Assembly: GCA_022729635.1 (NCBI GenBank)
Contig: DZAU01000014.1
Span: 16,430-33,830 of the forward strand
DNA: 17,401 bases
Source: Flavobacterium psychrophilum
GTDB lineage: Bacteria; Bacteroidota; Bacteroidia; Flavobacteriales; Flavobacteriaceae
Direction: 5' to 3'
Shown: positions 1-5,938 of the stretch, one piece after another
Layout of the letters: the number at the start of each line of letters is the position of its first letter
Position numbering within the stretch: position 1 is the first letter of the stretch
Translations under genes and position numbers: made by a program
Notes under the pieces: model-generated
The model's input: only the letters and a program-made list of their open reading frames with translations
The model's database searches: none
Told to the model about the DNA's origin: nothing

Positions 1-94
1 TTTCAAAAAAGTCGTCTTTGAAACTAACGCCAACAAACAGAAACGCCGAAGCCAGAACTGGAAGGATGAATTTTTTTTTGAAAGGTGGAATCAT
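1..94 (-). CDS. S41-family C-terminal processing protease, N-terminal fragment
   Basis: This is the first 31 codons of a gene that runs off the left edge on the minus strand. The ATG is at 94-92. The peptide has a basic start (MIPPFKKK) followed by a hydrophobic run (about residues 9-22, FILPVLASAFLFVG), then VSFKDDFFE. That layout is a signal peptide or membrane anchor. The segment after it resembles, from memory, the N-terminus of Bacteroidota S41 (tail-specific/CtpA-like) serine proteases, which cleave proteins in the periplasm and are often found directly after rnpA in Flavobacteria. The catalytic domain lies outside the window, so the assignment rests on this short N-terminus and the neighbour. 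The gene begins 81 nt after the rnpA stop and is probably co-transcribed with it. Confidence 0.6.
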   Translation of the reverse strand, partial: MIPPFKKKFILPVLASAFLFVGVSFKDDFFE

Positions 95-175
95 AATAAT
101 GGAATTCGGTTTTTTTTGATTACTAAATTAGGAATATATCATCAATTTCAATGTTTGAAGTAAAAACACAAGCCG

Positions 176-568
176 CTATTCCTCTTTTTTTATTTGGAGA
201 ATAAACTTTTCAAACAATTGAATCGTTTTTGTGTTGATTTCTTCATACGTCAGGTGTTCTTTGGTTTGATAAAAAAACATAAAGGCATATTTTTTATCCA
301 AATTATCAATCAGAATATTTTTGTTTAATCGATAAGTTTCGCGAAGAACACGCTTGAAATAATTTCGATCAACAGCATTCTTAAAGTATTTTTTTGAAAC
401 CGAAACTCCCATTTTTATTTTTTGCTCTGAACCTTCGGGAATGCCGTAATCACTTTCTATATAAACTAGTCTCAAAGGATACTTAGACACAGATTTGCCT
501 TTGGAAAAAAGCAAATCTATCGTGATTTTGCTTTTTAGCTTTTCAGTTTTTGGATAAGTAAATTTCAT
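176..568 (-). CDS. rnpA: Ribonuclease P protein component
   Basis: Protein subunit of RNase P, which binds the catalytic RNA and helps mature tRNA 5' ends. The RNR-type RNA-binding signature is visible as KNAVDRNYFKRVLRE, a degenerate form of the usual KRNRxKR helix, preceded by GVSVSKKYF. From the ATG at 568-566 the protein is 130 residues, close to the family's usual 110-135. The open frame can be extended to a TTG at 598, but that start is rejected. A TATCTTTG -7 element at 595-588 would place the transcript start just upstream of the ATG, and the protein proper begins MKFTYPKTEKLKSK. The S41 protease gene follows downstream. rpmH, the usual bacterial upstream partner, is absent; the next gene is a divergent acyltransferase. 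Confidence 0.93.
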   Translation of the reverse strand: MKFTYPKTEKLKSKITIDLLFSKGKSVSKYPLRLVYIESDYGIPEGSEQKIKMGVSVSKKYFKNAVDRNYFKRVLRETYRLNKNILIDNLDKKYAFMFFYQTKEHLTYEEINTKTIQLFEKFILQIKKEE

Positions 569-587
569 AAAAGGGTAACATAAAAAA

Positions 588-595
588 CAAAGATA
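588..595 (-). promoter_or_regulatory. -7 promoter element of rnpA (TATCTTTG)
   Basis: Reading the minus strand, TATCTTTG matches the Flavobacterium/Bacteroides -7 consensus TAnnTTTG exactly. It lies 19 nt before the rnpA ATG at 568, implying a very short leader. I saw no convincing TTG at the -33 spacing, so the call rests on the -7 box and its position. Confidence 0.5.
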
Positions 596-655
596 CAATT
601 AAACCCTAAACGAGATTATTGTTTTGGATTAAAAACCAGCTTCAAATATATTTCT

Positions 656-663
656 TACTTTTG
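656..663 (+). promoter_or_regulatory. -7 promoter element of the first acyltransferase (TACTTTTG)
   Basis: TACTTTTG matches TAnnTTTG and ends 20 nt before the ATG at 684. The stretch around it (AAATATATTTC, then TACTTTTG) resembles the stretch before the second acyltransferase (AAATATATTTCC then TATTTTCG at 1721-1728). The promoter region therefore seems to have been duplicated with the gene. No clear -33 TTG at the expected spacing. Confidence 0.5.
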
Positions 664-683
664 TGGCTTAATTTTAAAAAAGA

Positions 684-1418
684 ATGAAAAACCTTTTTTT
701 GTACCCCATAACGCTACTCTATTATTTTTTATTTCTGGTTGTAATTCTTGTTTTTCATCCAATTCAGTGGTTTTGTTTCAACGTTTTTGGGTATCAAGCC
801 CATAAAAACAGTGTTGACATTATGACCTTTTTATTGATAAAATGTTCGCACGTTTTAGGAACGACTTATACTTTTGAAAACAGGGAATTAATCCCCAAAA
901 ATGTACCCTTGATTTTTGTTTCCAATCACCAAAGCTTGTTCGACACAACCGGAATGATTTGGTATTTGCGCCAATTTCATTGTGGTTTTGTCACTAAAAA
1001 AGAACTCGGAAAAGGAATTCCAAGCGTTTCTTATAATGTGCGTCACGGAAGTTCGGTGCTTATAGATCGAAACAATCCAAAACAATCCATTCCTTTAATA
1101 AAATCATTGGCCGAATCTATTGAAAAAAACACTCGCTCGGCAGTTATTTTTCCCGAAGGAACACGAAGTAAAACCGGTCATCCGGGAGAATTTGCCGAAA
1201 GTGGACTCAAAATATTATGTAAATATGCGCCGTCTGCATATATTGTTCCCATTAGTATTAACAATTCCTGGAAAGTTTTTAAATATGGTTCTTTTCCATT
1301 AAGTTTTGGGCATCATCTTATTTTTACAGTCCACGAACCATTAAAAGTGAGTGATTACACTTTTGCCGAGATAATGGAAAAAACAGAAAGCGTTATTGTA
1401 GAAGGAATAAAAGTGTAA
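684..1418 (+). CDS. 1-acyl-sn-glycerol-3-phosphate acyltransferase (PlsC family), copy 1
   Basis: Transfers an acyl chain to lysophosphatidic acid to make phosphatidic acid, the precursor of membrane phospholipids. The 244-residue protein starts with a hydrophobic membrane segment (about residues 8-24). The family blocks follow in order: catalytic HX4D (NHQSLFD, H82 and D87), a substrate region around residues 103-129 ending in VLIDR, FPEGTRS (156-162, glycerophosphate binding) and VPISINNSW (188-196). Length matches the family. The next gene is a gap-free tandem paralogue (about 65% identical by hand count), and a fatty-acyl desaturase gene follows, so the three form a membrane-lipid group. 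A paralogue acting on another acceptor, for example in ornithine or other aminolipid synthesis, cannot be excluded. Confidence 0.9.
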   Translation: MKNLFLYPITLLYYFLFLVVILVFHPIQWFCFNVFGYQAHKNSVDIMTFLLIKCSHVLGTTYTFENRELIPKNVPLIFVSNHQSLFDTTGMIWYLRQFHCGFVTKKELGKGIPSVSYNVRHGSSVLIDRNNPKQSIPLIKSLAESIEKNTRSAVIFPEGTRSKTGHPGEFAESGLKILCKYAPSAYIVPISINNSWKVFKYGSFPLSFGHHLIFTVHEPLKVSDYTFAEIMEKTESVIVEGIKV

Positions 1419-1485
1419 TTTATTGGATTTAAAGAGTTTTTTCTGTAAAAACAACATTTTTCAATATGAAATATAAGTATTAATA

Positions 1486-1665
1486 ACCCGTTGGGTGTAA
1501 TTATACTTTTTGATCAATTTTGTATAGGATGTCCCACTGAGCTTGTCGAAGTGTGTTATTATATTGTCTTCGACAAGCTCAGACTGACATTTGGGTATAA
1601 ATTGATTAGAATTTTAGCTTGAAAAACAATTATAAACACCATTTCGTTAATTACACCCAATGGGT
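1486..1665. repeat. 180-bp nested inverted repeat, MITE-like
   Basis: The 325-nt gap between the two acyltransferase genes (1419-1743) holds no gene but is mostly one palindromic structure. The outer arms are ACCCGTTGGGTGTAATTA (1486-1503) and TAATTACACCCAATGGGT (1648-1665), which pair at 17 of 18 positions. A perfect inner pair of 15-bp arms, CTGAGCTTGTCGAAG (1537-1551) and CTTCGACAAGCTCAG (1568-1582), surrounds a 16-nt loop. Intermediate stretches (ATCAATTT near 1513 and AAATTGAT near 1600) also pair, so the fold is nested. The inner unit resembles the CTGAGCTTGTCGAAG-type repeat seen in many bacterial genomes. No transposase frame is present. A clear target duplication could not be fixed, because similarity (GTATTA/TAATAC) continues beyond the arms. 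Confidence 0.65.
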
Positions 1666-1743
1666 AGTGTAATAATACATTAGCATTTTTGGAAACAGCA
1701 ACTAACAAAAATATATTTCCTATTTTCGCAAAAAAATTATATA

Positions 1744-2478
1744 ATGCAAAAAATCATATCTTACCCCATATCCTTTATTGCAATTCTATTATTCCTGTTG
1801 ACATTAATTGTTTTTCATCCCATACAATGGGTTTGTTTCAATGTTTTTGGATACCAATCCCATAAAAAAAGTGTTGATTACCTGAACTTTTTCTTATTGA
1901 GAATAGGTCACGTTTTAGGCACGACTTACAAAATCGAAAATCGAGAAAGCATTCCCGATGGAGTTCCCATCATTTTTGTGGCAAATCATCAAGGAATGTA
2001 TGATATTATTGGATTGATTTGGTTTTTGCGAAAATTTCATCCAAAATTTGTAAGTAAAGTCGAATTGGGAAAAGGAATACCAAGCGTTTCTTATAATTTA
2101 CGACACGGAGGTTCAGTGCTTATTGACAGAAAAGATTCAAAACAAGCTATTCCGGTTATCAAAGGATTGTCGGAATATATCGAAAAACACAAGCGATCTG
2201 CAGTGATTTTTCCGGAAGGAACAAGAAGTAAAACCGGAAAACCAAAAGAATTTGCTCAAAGCGGACTTAAAATTTTATGTAAATATGCGCCATCAGCTTA
2301 TGTTGTGCCGGTGAGCATCAATAATTCCTGGAAGTTTTTTAAATTCGGATTTTTCCCTTATGGTTTAGGAAATCACATTACCTTTACCGTTCATAATGCT
2401 TTAGAAGTAAAAAATTATTCCTTTGAAGATTTACTATTAAAAACCGAAAATGCCGTTGTGCAAGGAATAAAAGTTTAA
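1744..2478 (+). CDS. 1-acyl-sn-glycerol-3-phosphate acyltransferase (PlsC family), copy 2
   Basis: Second member of the tandem pair, also 244 residues and collinear with copy 1 without gaps. It keeps the catalytic HX4D (NHQGMYD, H82 and D87), FPEGTRSKTG (156-165), VPVSINNSW (188-196) and the N-terminal hydrophobic anchor (about residues 9-24). Differences gather in the N-terminal membrane segment, around the HX4D loop (SLFDTTG in copy 1, GMYDIIG here) and in residues 201-240. These are places that could alter acyl-chain or acceptor choice, but that is inference. A TATTTTCG box at 1721-1728, one mismatch from TAnnTTTG, lies 15 nt before the ATG, so the gene may have its own promoter. Confidence 0.9.
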   Translation: MQKIISYPISFIAILLFLLTLIVFHPIQWVCFNVFGYQSHKKSVDYLNFFLLRIGHVLGTTYKIENRESIPDGVPIIFVANHQGMYDIIGLIWFLRKFHPKFVSKVELGKGIPSVSYNLRHGGSVLIDRKDSKQAIPVIKGLSEYIEKHKRSAVIFPEGTRSKTGKPKEFAQSGLKILCKYAPSAYVVPVSINNSWKFFKFGFFPYGLGNHITFTVHNALEVKNYSFEDLLLKTENAVVQGIKV

Positions 2479-2524
2479 ATATAAATTGATTTTGAGTGTT
2501 TGGGAGAAATCTAGAAACCTCATT

Positions 2525-2548
2525 GTCGCCCTGAGTTTGTCGAAGGGA
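2525..2548 (+). repeat. Single CTGAG(T)TTGTCGAAG repeat unit
   Basis: The gap before the desaturase gene contains CCCTGAGTTTGTCGAAGGG, a one-base variant of the CTGAGCTTGTCGAAG arm found twice, in opposite directions, inside the 180-bp repeat upstream. Here it stands alone and has no good partner, so it is a dispersed repeat rather than a terminator. Confidence 0.5.
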
Positions 2549-2566
2549 TAAAATCCAAAATTAAAT

Positions 2567-3553
2567 ATGTCAACAAAAAACATTCGATTAGAAGTAATGC
2601 AGCTATTAGAAAAAAATGTCAGCAGTTATGTTGACCAATTTCTGATTCCAGTAGAGAAAATTTGGCAACCTTCGGATTTTCTGCCTAATTCAGAAAGCGA
2701 TACTTTTTTTGAAGAAGTGAAAGAATTGCGTGAAATCGCCAAAGATTTGCCGTATGATTTTTGGGTTGCAATGGTTGGCGACACCATCACCGAAGAAGCT
2801 TTGCCTACTTATGAATCTTGGTTAATTGAAGTAGAAGGCGTGGATAACCTCGAAAGAAATGGCTGGTCAAAATGGGTTCGTCAATGGACGGGCGAAGAAA
2901 ACCGACACGGAGATTTGCTTAATAAATACCTGTATTTATCAGGTCGTGTAAATATGCGTGAAATAGAAATCACGACGCAACATCTTATCAATGACGGATT
3001 CGACATTGGAACCGGAAGAGATCCTTATAAAAATTTTGTATATACTAGTTTCCAGGAATTGGCCACTTATGTTTCCCATAATAGAGTTTCGCAACTGGCA
3101 AAAAGTTATGGAGACAAGAAATTATCCAAAATGTGCAAGATGATTGCAGGCGACGAAATGCGTCATCATCACGCTTATAGCGAGTTTGTAAACCAGATTT
3201 TTAAGGTTGATCCAAGCGAAATGATGCTTGCGTTTCAATATATGATGAAACAAAAAATCGTGATGCCGGCACATTTCTTGAGAGAATCAGGTCAAAAAAT
3301 TAGTTCTGCTTTCGAACATTTTTCAGATTCAGCACAGCGAATAGGCGTTTATACAGCAAGTGATTATGTTGATATTATGCAAAAATTAATCGAAAAATGG
3401 CAAATCGACAAGATTTCAGGTTTGACTGATGAAGCCGAAAAAGCCAGAGATTATTTGATGAAATTGCCTTCAAGAATGGCACGAATTTCGGAAAGACTGA
3501 TTATTCCCGAAGATTCTTTTATTTTTAAATGGGTTGAGCCTGCAAGATTGTAG
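2567..3553 (+). CDS. Acyl-[acyl-carrier-protein] desaturase, diiron
   Basis: Soluble ferritin-like diiron enzyme that introduces a double bond into a saturated acyl chain carried on ACP, using O2 and reduced ferredoxin. The iron ligands are visible in the order of the plant stearoyl-ACP desaturase family: ITEEALPTYE (about E76/E77), EENRHGDLL (E110/E111 and H114), SFQELAT (E164) and GDEMRH (E197 and H200). Length, 328 residues, is normal for bacterial members. It follows two acyltransferases that would use its acyl products. The last two codons and the stop (AGA TTG TAG) lie inside a GATTnnn heptamer array that continues downstream, so the C-terminal residues may derive from the repeat. Confidence 0.92.
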   Translation: MSTKNIRLEVMQLLEKNVSSYVDQFLIPVEKIWQPSDFLPNSESDTFFEEVKELREIAKDLPYDFWVAMVGDTITEEALPTYESWLIEVEGVDNLERNGWSKWVRQWTGEENRHGDLLNKYLYLSGRVNMREIEITTQHLINDGFDIGTGRDPYKNFVYTSFQELATYVSHNRVSQLAKSYGDKKLSKMCKMIAGDEMRHHHAYSEFVNQIFKVDPSEMMLAFQYMMKQKIVMPAHFLRESGQKISSAFEHFSDSAQRIGVYTASDYVDIMQKLIEKWQIDKISGLTDEAEKARDYLMKLPSRMARISERLIIPEDSFIFKWVEPARL

Positions 3554-3584
3554 ATTTTTGATTGTAGATTTTTGATTTCAGATT
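3546..3584 (+). repeat. GATTnnn heptamer array A
   Basis: GATT recurs exactly every seven bases at 3546, 3553, 3560, 3567, 3574 and 3581, with spacers gta, ttt, gta, ttt and tca. The array starts inside the last codons of the desaturase gene and includes the G of its stop codon in a unit. From 3630 to 3745 the rest of the 228-nt gap holds looser repeats of TTGAAATTG and of TTGCTGATTTTT. I see no gene there. Confidence 0.75.
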
Positions 3585-3632
3585 GGCTGGAATGGAAAGC
3601 TGATTTGAGATTAATTATTTTTGATTTTTGTC

Positions 3633-3737
3633 GTTGAAATTGATTTAAAATATTGAATTGCTGATTTTTTGCCATTGAAATTGCTATTGAAATTGATTTT
3701 TGCCATTAATTAAAAAATAGAGTTGCTGATTTTTGAA
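3633..3737 (+). repeat. Imperfect interspersed repeats in the gap before the HD gene
   Basis: TTGAAATTG occurs at 3634, 3675 and 3687. TGATTTTTTGCCATT (3662-3676) recurs with one T fewer at 3694-3707. TTGCTGATTTTT occurs at about 3658 and 3723. The pattern looks like slipped or unequal duplication of an AT-rich tract. An open minus-strand frame crosses it, but its composition is only that of the repeat. Confidence 0.45.
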
Positions 3738-3781
3738 TGTAACACCTTGAAAATAAACATTTTTATAAACACGTTTTAGAT

Positions 3782-4435
3782 ATGGGTTATTCAGAAACCG
3801 TTAACAAAACCATCGTTTTTGTAAAGAAAAAACTAGAAAACGCCGAAGGCGGACACGACTGGTTTCACATAGAAAGAGTGTTTAAAAACGCAGTGTCAAT
3901 CTCTGACAACGAAGTTTGTGATGTTACGGTAGTGAAATTAGGAGCATTACTTCACGATATTGCTGACAGTAAATTTCACGGTGGAGACGAAACCATTGGG
4001 CCAAAAATTGCTCGTGAATTTTTGAAGTCTAATGATGTTGATGAAGCCACAATTCAGCACGTGATAAACATTATTGAAAATATTTCATTCAAAGGAGGAA
4101 ATGTTCCAAAGCAATTTTCTTCGAAAGAGCTTGATATTGTACAAGATGCCGATCGATTGGATGCCATTGGAGCCATAGGAATTGCACGAACTTTCAATTA
4201 TGGAGGTTTCAAAAACAGACCTTTATACAACCCAAAAATTGCTCCAAATCTTCACATGAGCAAAGAGGAATATAAAAACAGCGAAGCACCAACGCTAAAT
4301 CATTTCTACGAAAAACTATTACTTTTAAAAGATAAAATGAATACCGAAACCGGCAAAAAACTAGCCCAAGAACGCCATCATTTTATGGAAAAATTCCTTT
4401 CGCAATTCTATGCGGAATGGGACGGGGAGAAGTAG
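3782..4435 (+). CDS. HD-domain metal-dependent phosphohydrolase, YpgQ/YedJ type
   Basis: A 217-residue HD-superfamily protein. The four metal-binding elements are present: H29 in GGHDWFHIERV, the paired H58-D59 in ALLHDIAD, and the downstream aspartate in VQDADRLDAIGA (D122/D124). The sequence around them, including IGIARTFNYGG, resembles the YedJ/YpgQ group. B. subtilis YpgQ has been reported as a metal-dependent nucleotide pyrophosphatase, but physiological substrates in this group are not settled. The protein is soluble with no signal peptide. It stands alone between repeat-rich gaps and is convergent with the 143-residue gene. I see no clear promoter box. Confidence 0.85.
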   Translation: MGYSETVNKTIVFVKKKLENAEGGHDWFHIERVFKNAVSISDNEVCDVTVVKLGALLHDIADSKFHGGDETIGPKIAREFLKSNDVDEATIQHVINIIENISFKGGNVPKQFSSKELDIVQDADRLDAIGAIGIARTFNYGGFKNRPLYNPKIAPNLHMSKEEYKNSEAPTLNHFYEKLLLLKDKMNTETGKKLAQERHHFMEKFLSQFYAEWDGEK

Positions 4436-4443
4436 GAATTTTA

Positions 4444-4475
4444 GATTGTAGATTAACGATTTTTGATTTCAGATT
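4444..4475 (+). repeat. GATTnnn heptamer array B
   Basis: GATT at 4444, 4451, 4458, 4465 and 4472, exactly seven bases apart, with spacers gta, aac, ttt and tca. A degenerate AATT unit sits one period earlier, at 4437. The array begins just after the HD gene stop codon, in the gap between two convergent genes. No T-tailed hairpin terminator was found there. Confidence 0.7.
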
Positions 4476-4532
4476 TTGTGTTGATAGATATAACGATTGT
4501 TGATTTGGTGAGATTTTAAACTTCCGAAATAG

Positions 4533-4964
4533 TTATTCTACAATCTTTTTATTCCCCCGCCGTGGCGGGGTTAGGGGGCTTTTCATTTCCAACATCACAT
4601 CCGAAGCATTTTTAAAAGTTGGAGCTTGCTCAATGATGCTTCCCACTCTTTTTTTATTGAGTTTGAAGCTGATGTCGTTTTCTGTGGTGAATAATAATGC
4701 CGTCAAGAAAGGATTGTTCATATACGGAGCCAAAACAAAAAAAGCTTCTTCCAGCGAATGAAAACTTTCTATTTCTTCGGTTTTGTAACGAGCAATAATG
4801 GAAAAGCGTAACACATCATTTTCTATCAAAACGGGACGCACATATATGTTTTTTAATTCAGTGTCGCCAATGGTTTTAGCCAAAGTCAACTTGGCATAAG
4901 AGCCGTTTTCGATGCTTTCTTTTACCTTTTCCCAGAATTGGGCAAATACGGGTTGGAAGGACAT
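4533..4964 (-). CDS. Conserved-type hypothetical protein with repeat-derived C-terminus
   Basis: I do not recognise the family with confidence. The 143-residue protein is soluble-looking, without signal peptide or membrane segments. Notable stretches are FWEKVKESIENGSYAKLTL (residues 10-28), ELKNIYVRPV (36-45), RFSIIARYKTEEI (53-65), ALLFTTENDISF (89-100) and KKRVGSI (104-110). Residues 129-138 (SPLTPPRRGN) are encoded by a copy of the GC-rich palindrome at 4551-4580, so the original C-terminus has been altered or extended. The ATG at 4964 is preceded by a promoter-like TATTTTTG and an 18-bp palindrome. It is the last minus-strand gene before the convergent HD gene; the enoyl-CoA hydratase upstream is separated by 181 nt, so it is probably transcribed on its own. 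Confidence 0.75.
   Translation of the reverse strand: MSFQPVFAQFWEKVKESIENGSYAKLTLAKTIGDTELKNIYVRPVLIENDVLRFSIIARYKTEEIESFHSLEEAFFVLAPYMNNPFLTALLFTTENDISFKLNKKRVGSIIEQAPTFKNASDVMLEMKSPLTPPRRGNKKIVE
4551..4580 (+). repeat. GC-rich palindrome, copy a (variant loop)
   Basis: Begins ATTCCCCC and ends TTAGGGGGCT like the other copies, but the stem-loop is CCCCGCC-GT-GGCGGGG, making it 30 nt instead of 26. It lies inside the 3' end of the 143-residue gene and encodes SPLTPPRRGN on the minus strand. Confidence 0.85.
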
Positions 4965-4997
4965 AAGTTTTTTGGAATTAAATTTTTGAAAGGTTTA

Positions 4998-5030
4998 CAA
5001 AAATATAATAATTTGATATTACAATATCAA
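4998..5030 (-). promoter_or_regulatory. Promoter and palindromic operator of the 143-residue gene
   Basis: On the minus strand a TATTTTTG -7 box (5005-4998) matches TAnnTTTG. A TTG at 5030-5028 is 22 nt upstream of it, within the 17-23 nt range of Flavobacterium promoters. The spacer contains an 8-bp-arm palindrome, TTGATATT-AC-AATATCAA as read on the plus strand (5013-5030), that overlaps the -33 element. This is where a repressor site would be expected. Part of the palindrome recurs upstream: TATAATAATTTGATATT occurs at 5004-5020 and again at 5036-5052, a 32-nt period. Confidence 0.5.
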
Positions 5031-5112
5031 AAAAGTATAATAATTTGATATTGCAAGTAAAAACCATAATGTTTTTTCAACCTTAAACCAACTGAACACT
5101 ATTTTCTGATTA

Positions 5113-5132
5113 CCTGTCTGCCGATAGGCAGG
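5113..5132. repeat. CCTG..GGCAGG hairpin repeat
   Basis: CCTGTCTGCCGATAGGCAGG forms a CTGCC/GGCAG stem with a GATA loop. It lies 13 nt past the stop of the enoyl-CoA hydratase gene on its transcribed side. It has no T-tract, so it looks more like one of the short dispersed palindromes of Bacteroidota genomes than a classical terminator, although it could protect the mRNA 3' end. Confidence 0.5.
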
Positions 5133-5145
5133 CTGAACACTTCCT

Positions 5146-5928
5146 TTATTTCCCCTTAAACTCCGCTTTTCTTTTCTCCAAAAAAGCCGTTGTTCCTTCT
5201 TTGAAATCTTCGGTGGCAAAACATTCTCCGAAAGCTTTGATTTCGACATCAAATCCATTTACGCCAGATATAAAATTAGCGTTTACAGCCTCGATGGCTT
5301 TTGAAATAGCAACGGGAGAATTTTTCATAATTCGGTTGGCAAGTGTCATATAAGTTGCAAACAAATCGGCTTGAGGTACGACGTGATTGACTAATCCTGC
5401 TCGAAAAGCATCGTCAGCGGTAATCATTCCGGCCGTCATAATCATTTCCATAGCACGACCTTTGCCAATGAGTTGCGGCAAGCGTTGAGTTCCTCCATAA
5501 CCCGGAATAACGCCAAGCGAAGTTTCCGGCAAACCCATTTTGGCATTCTCGGAAGCAATTCTAAAATGACAAGCCATAGCCAGTTCGAGTCCTCCACCAA
5601 GGGCAAATCCGTTGACGGCAGCAATCACTGGTTTTGACAAATTTTCGATAAAATCGAACAATAATTTTTGACCTTGAGCCGCTAATCGAGCACCTTCTTC
5701 TTCCGAAAAATGAGCAAATTCTGCAATATCGGCGCCAGCCACAAAAGCTTTTTCTCCGCTTCCGGTGATGATAATTACTTGAACATTAGGATTTTGGTCC
5801 AAAGTTTTTAAGGTTTCGTGCAGCTCTTGAATCGTAGTGCTGTTTAAAGCGTTCAACTTTTCAGGGCGATTGATAAAAATGGTGGCAATGCCTTTTTCGT
5901 GTTCTAAAATGATGTTTTTCAGTGCCAT
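5146..5928 (-). CDS. Enoyl-CoA hydratase/isomerase (crotonase family)
   Basis: Hydrates trans-2-enoyl-CoA (or crotonyl-CoA) to 3-hydroxyacyl-CoA in fatty-acid or butyrate-type metabolism. The 260-residue length is typical of mitochondrial-type short-chain crotonases. The CoA and oxyanion-hole segments are FVAGADIAEF (residues 62-71, G65) and NGFALGGGLELAMACHF (106-122). Both catalytic glutamates of true hydratases are present, E115 in GGLELA and E135 in LPETSLG, followed by GVIPGYGGTQRLP. This supports hydratase rather than isomerase chemistry. The gene starts 10 nt after the stop of the histidine kinase gene, so the two are probably co-transcribed. No functional link between them is evident. 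Confidence 0.93.
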   Translation of the reverse strand: MALKNIILEHEKGIATIFINRPEKLNALNSTTIQELHETLKTLDQNPNVQVIIITGSGEKAFVAGADIAEFAHFSEEEGARLAAQGQKLLFDFIENLSKPVIAAVNGFALGGGLELAMACHFRIASENAKMGLPETSLGVIPGYGGTQRLPQLIGKGRAMEMIMTAGMITADDAFRAGLVNHVVPQADLFATYMTLANRIMKNSPVAISKAIEAVNANFISGVNGFDVEIKAFGECFATEDFKEGTTAFLEKRKAEFKGK

Positions 5929-5938
5929 AATTTGGTTT

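Noticed and set aside
569..598. TTG start giving a 140-residue RnpA
   Set aside because: The segment overlaps the TATCTTTG promoter box, and the ATG at 568 gives the family's usual length.
3451..3675. Minus-strand open frame across the desaturase 3' end and gap
   Set aside because: It is made of the heptamer and other AT-rich repeats and is antisense to a certain gene; no start signal or family resemblance.
3546..4475. Heptamer arrays as a CRISPR
   Set aside because: Units are 7 nt with 3-nt variable parts, far too short for repeats and spacers, and no cas genes are near.
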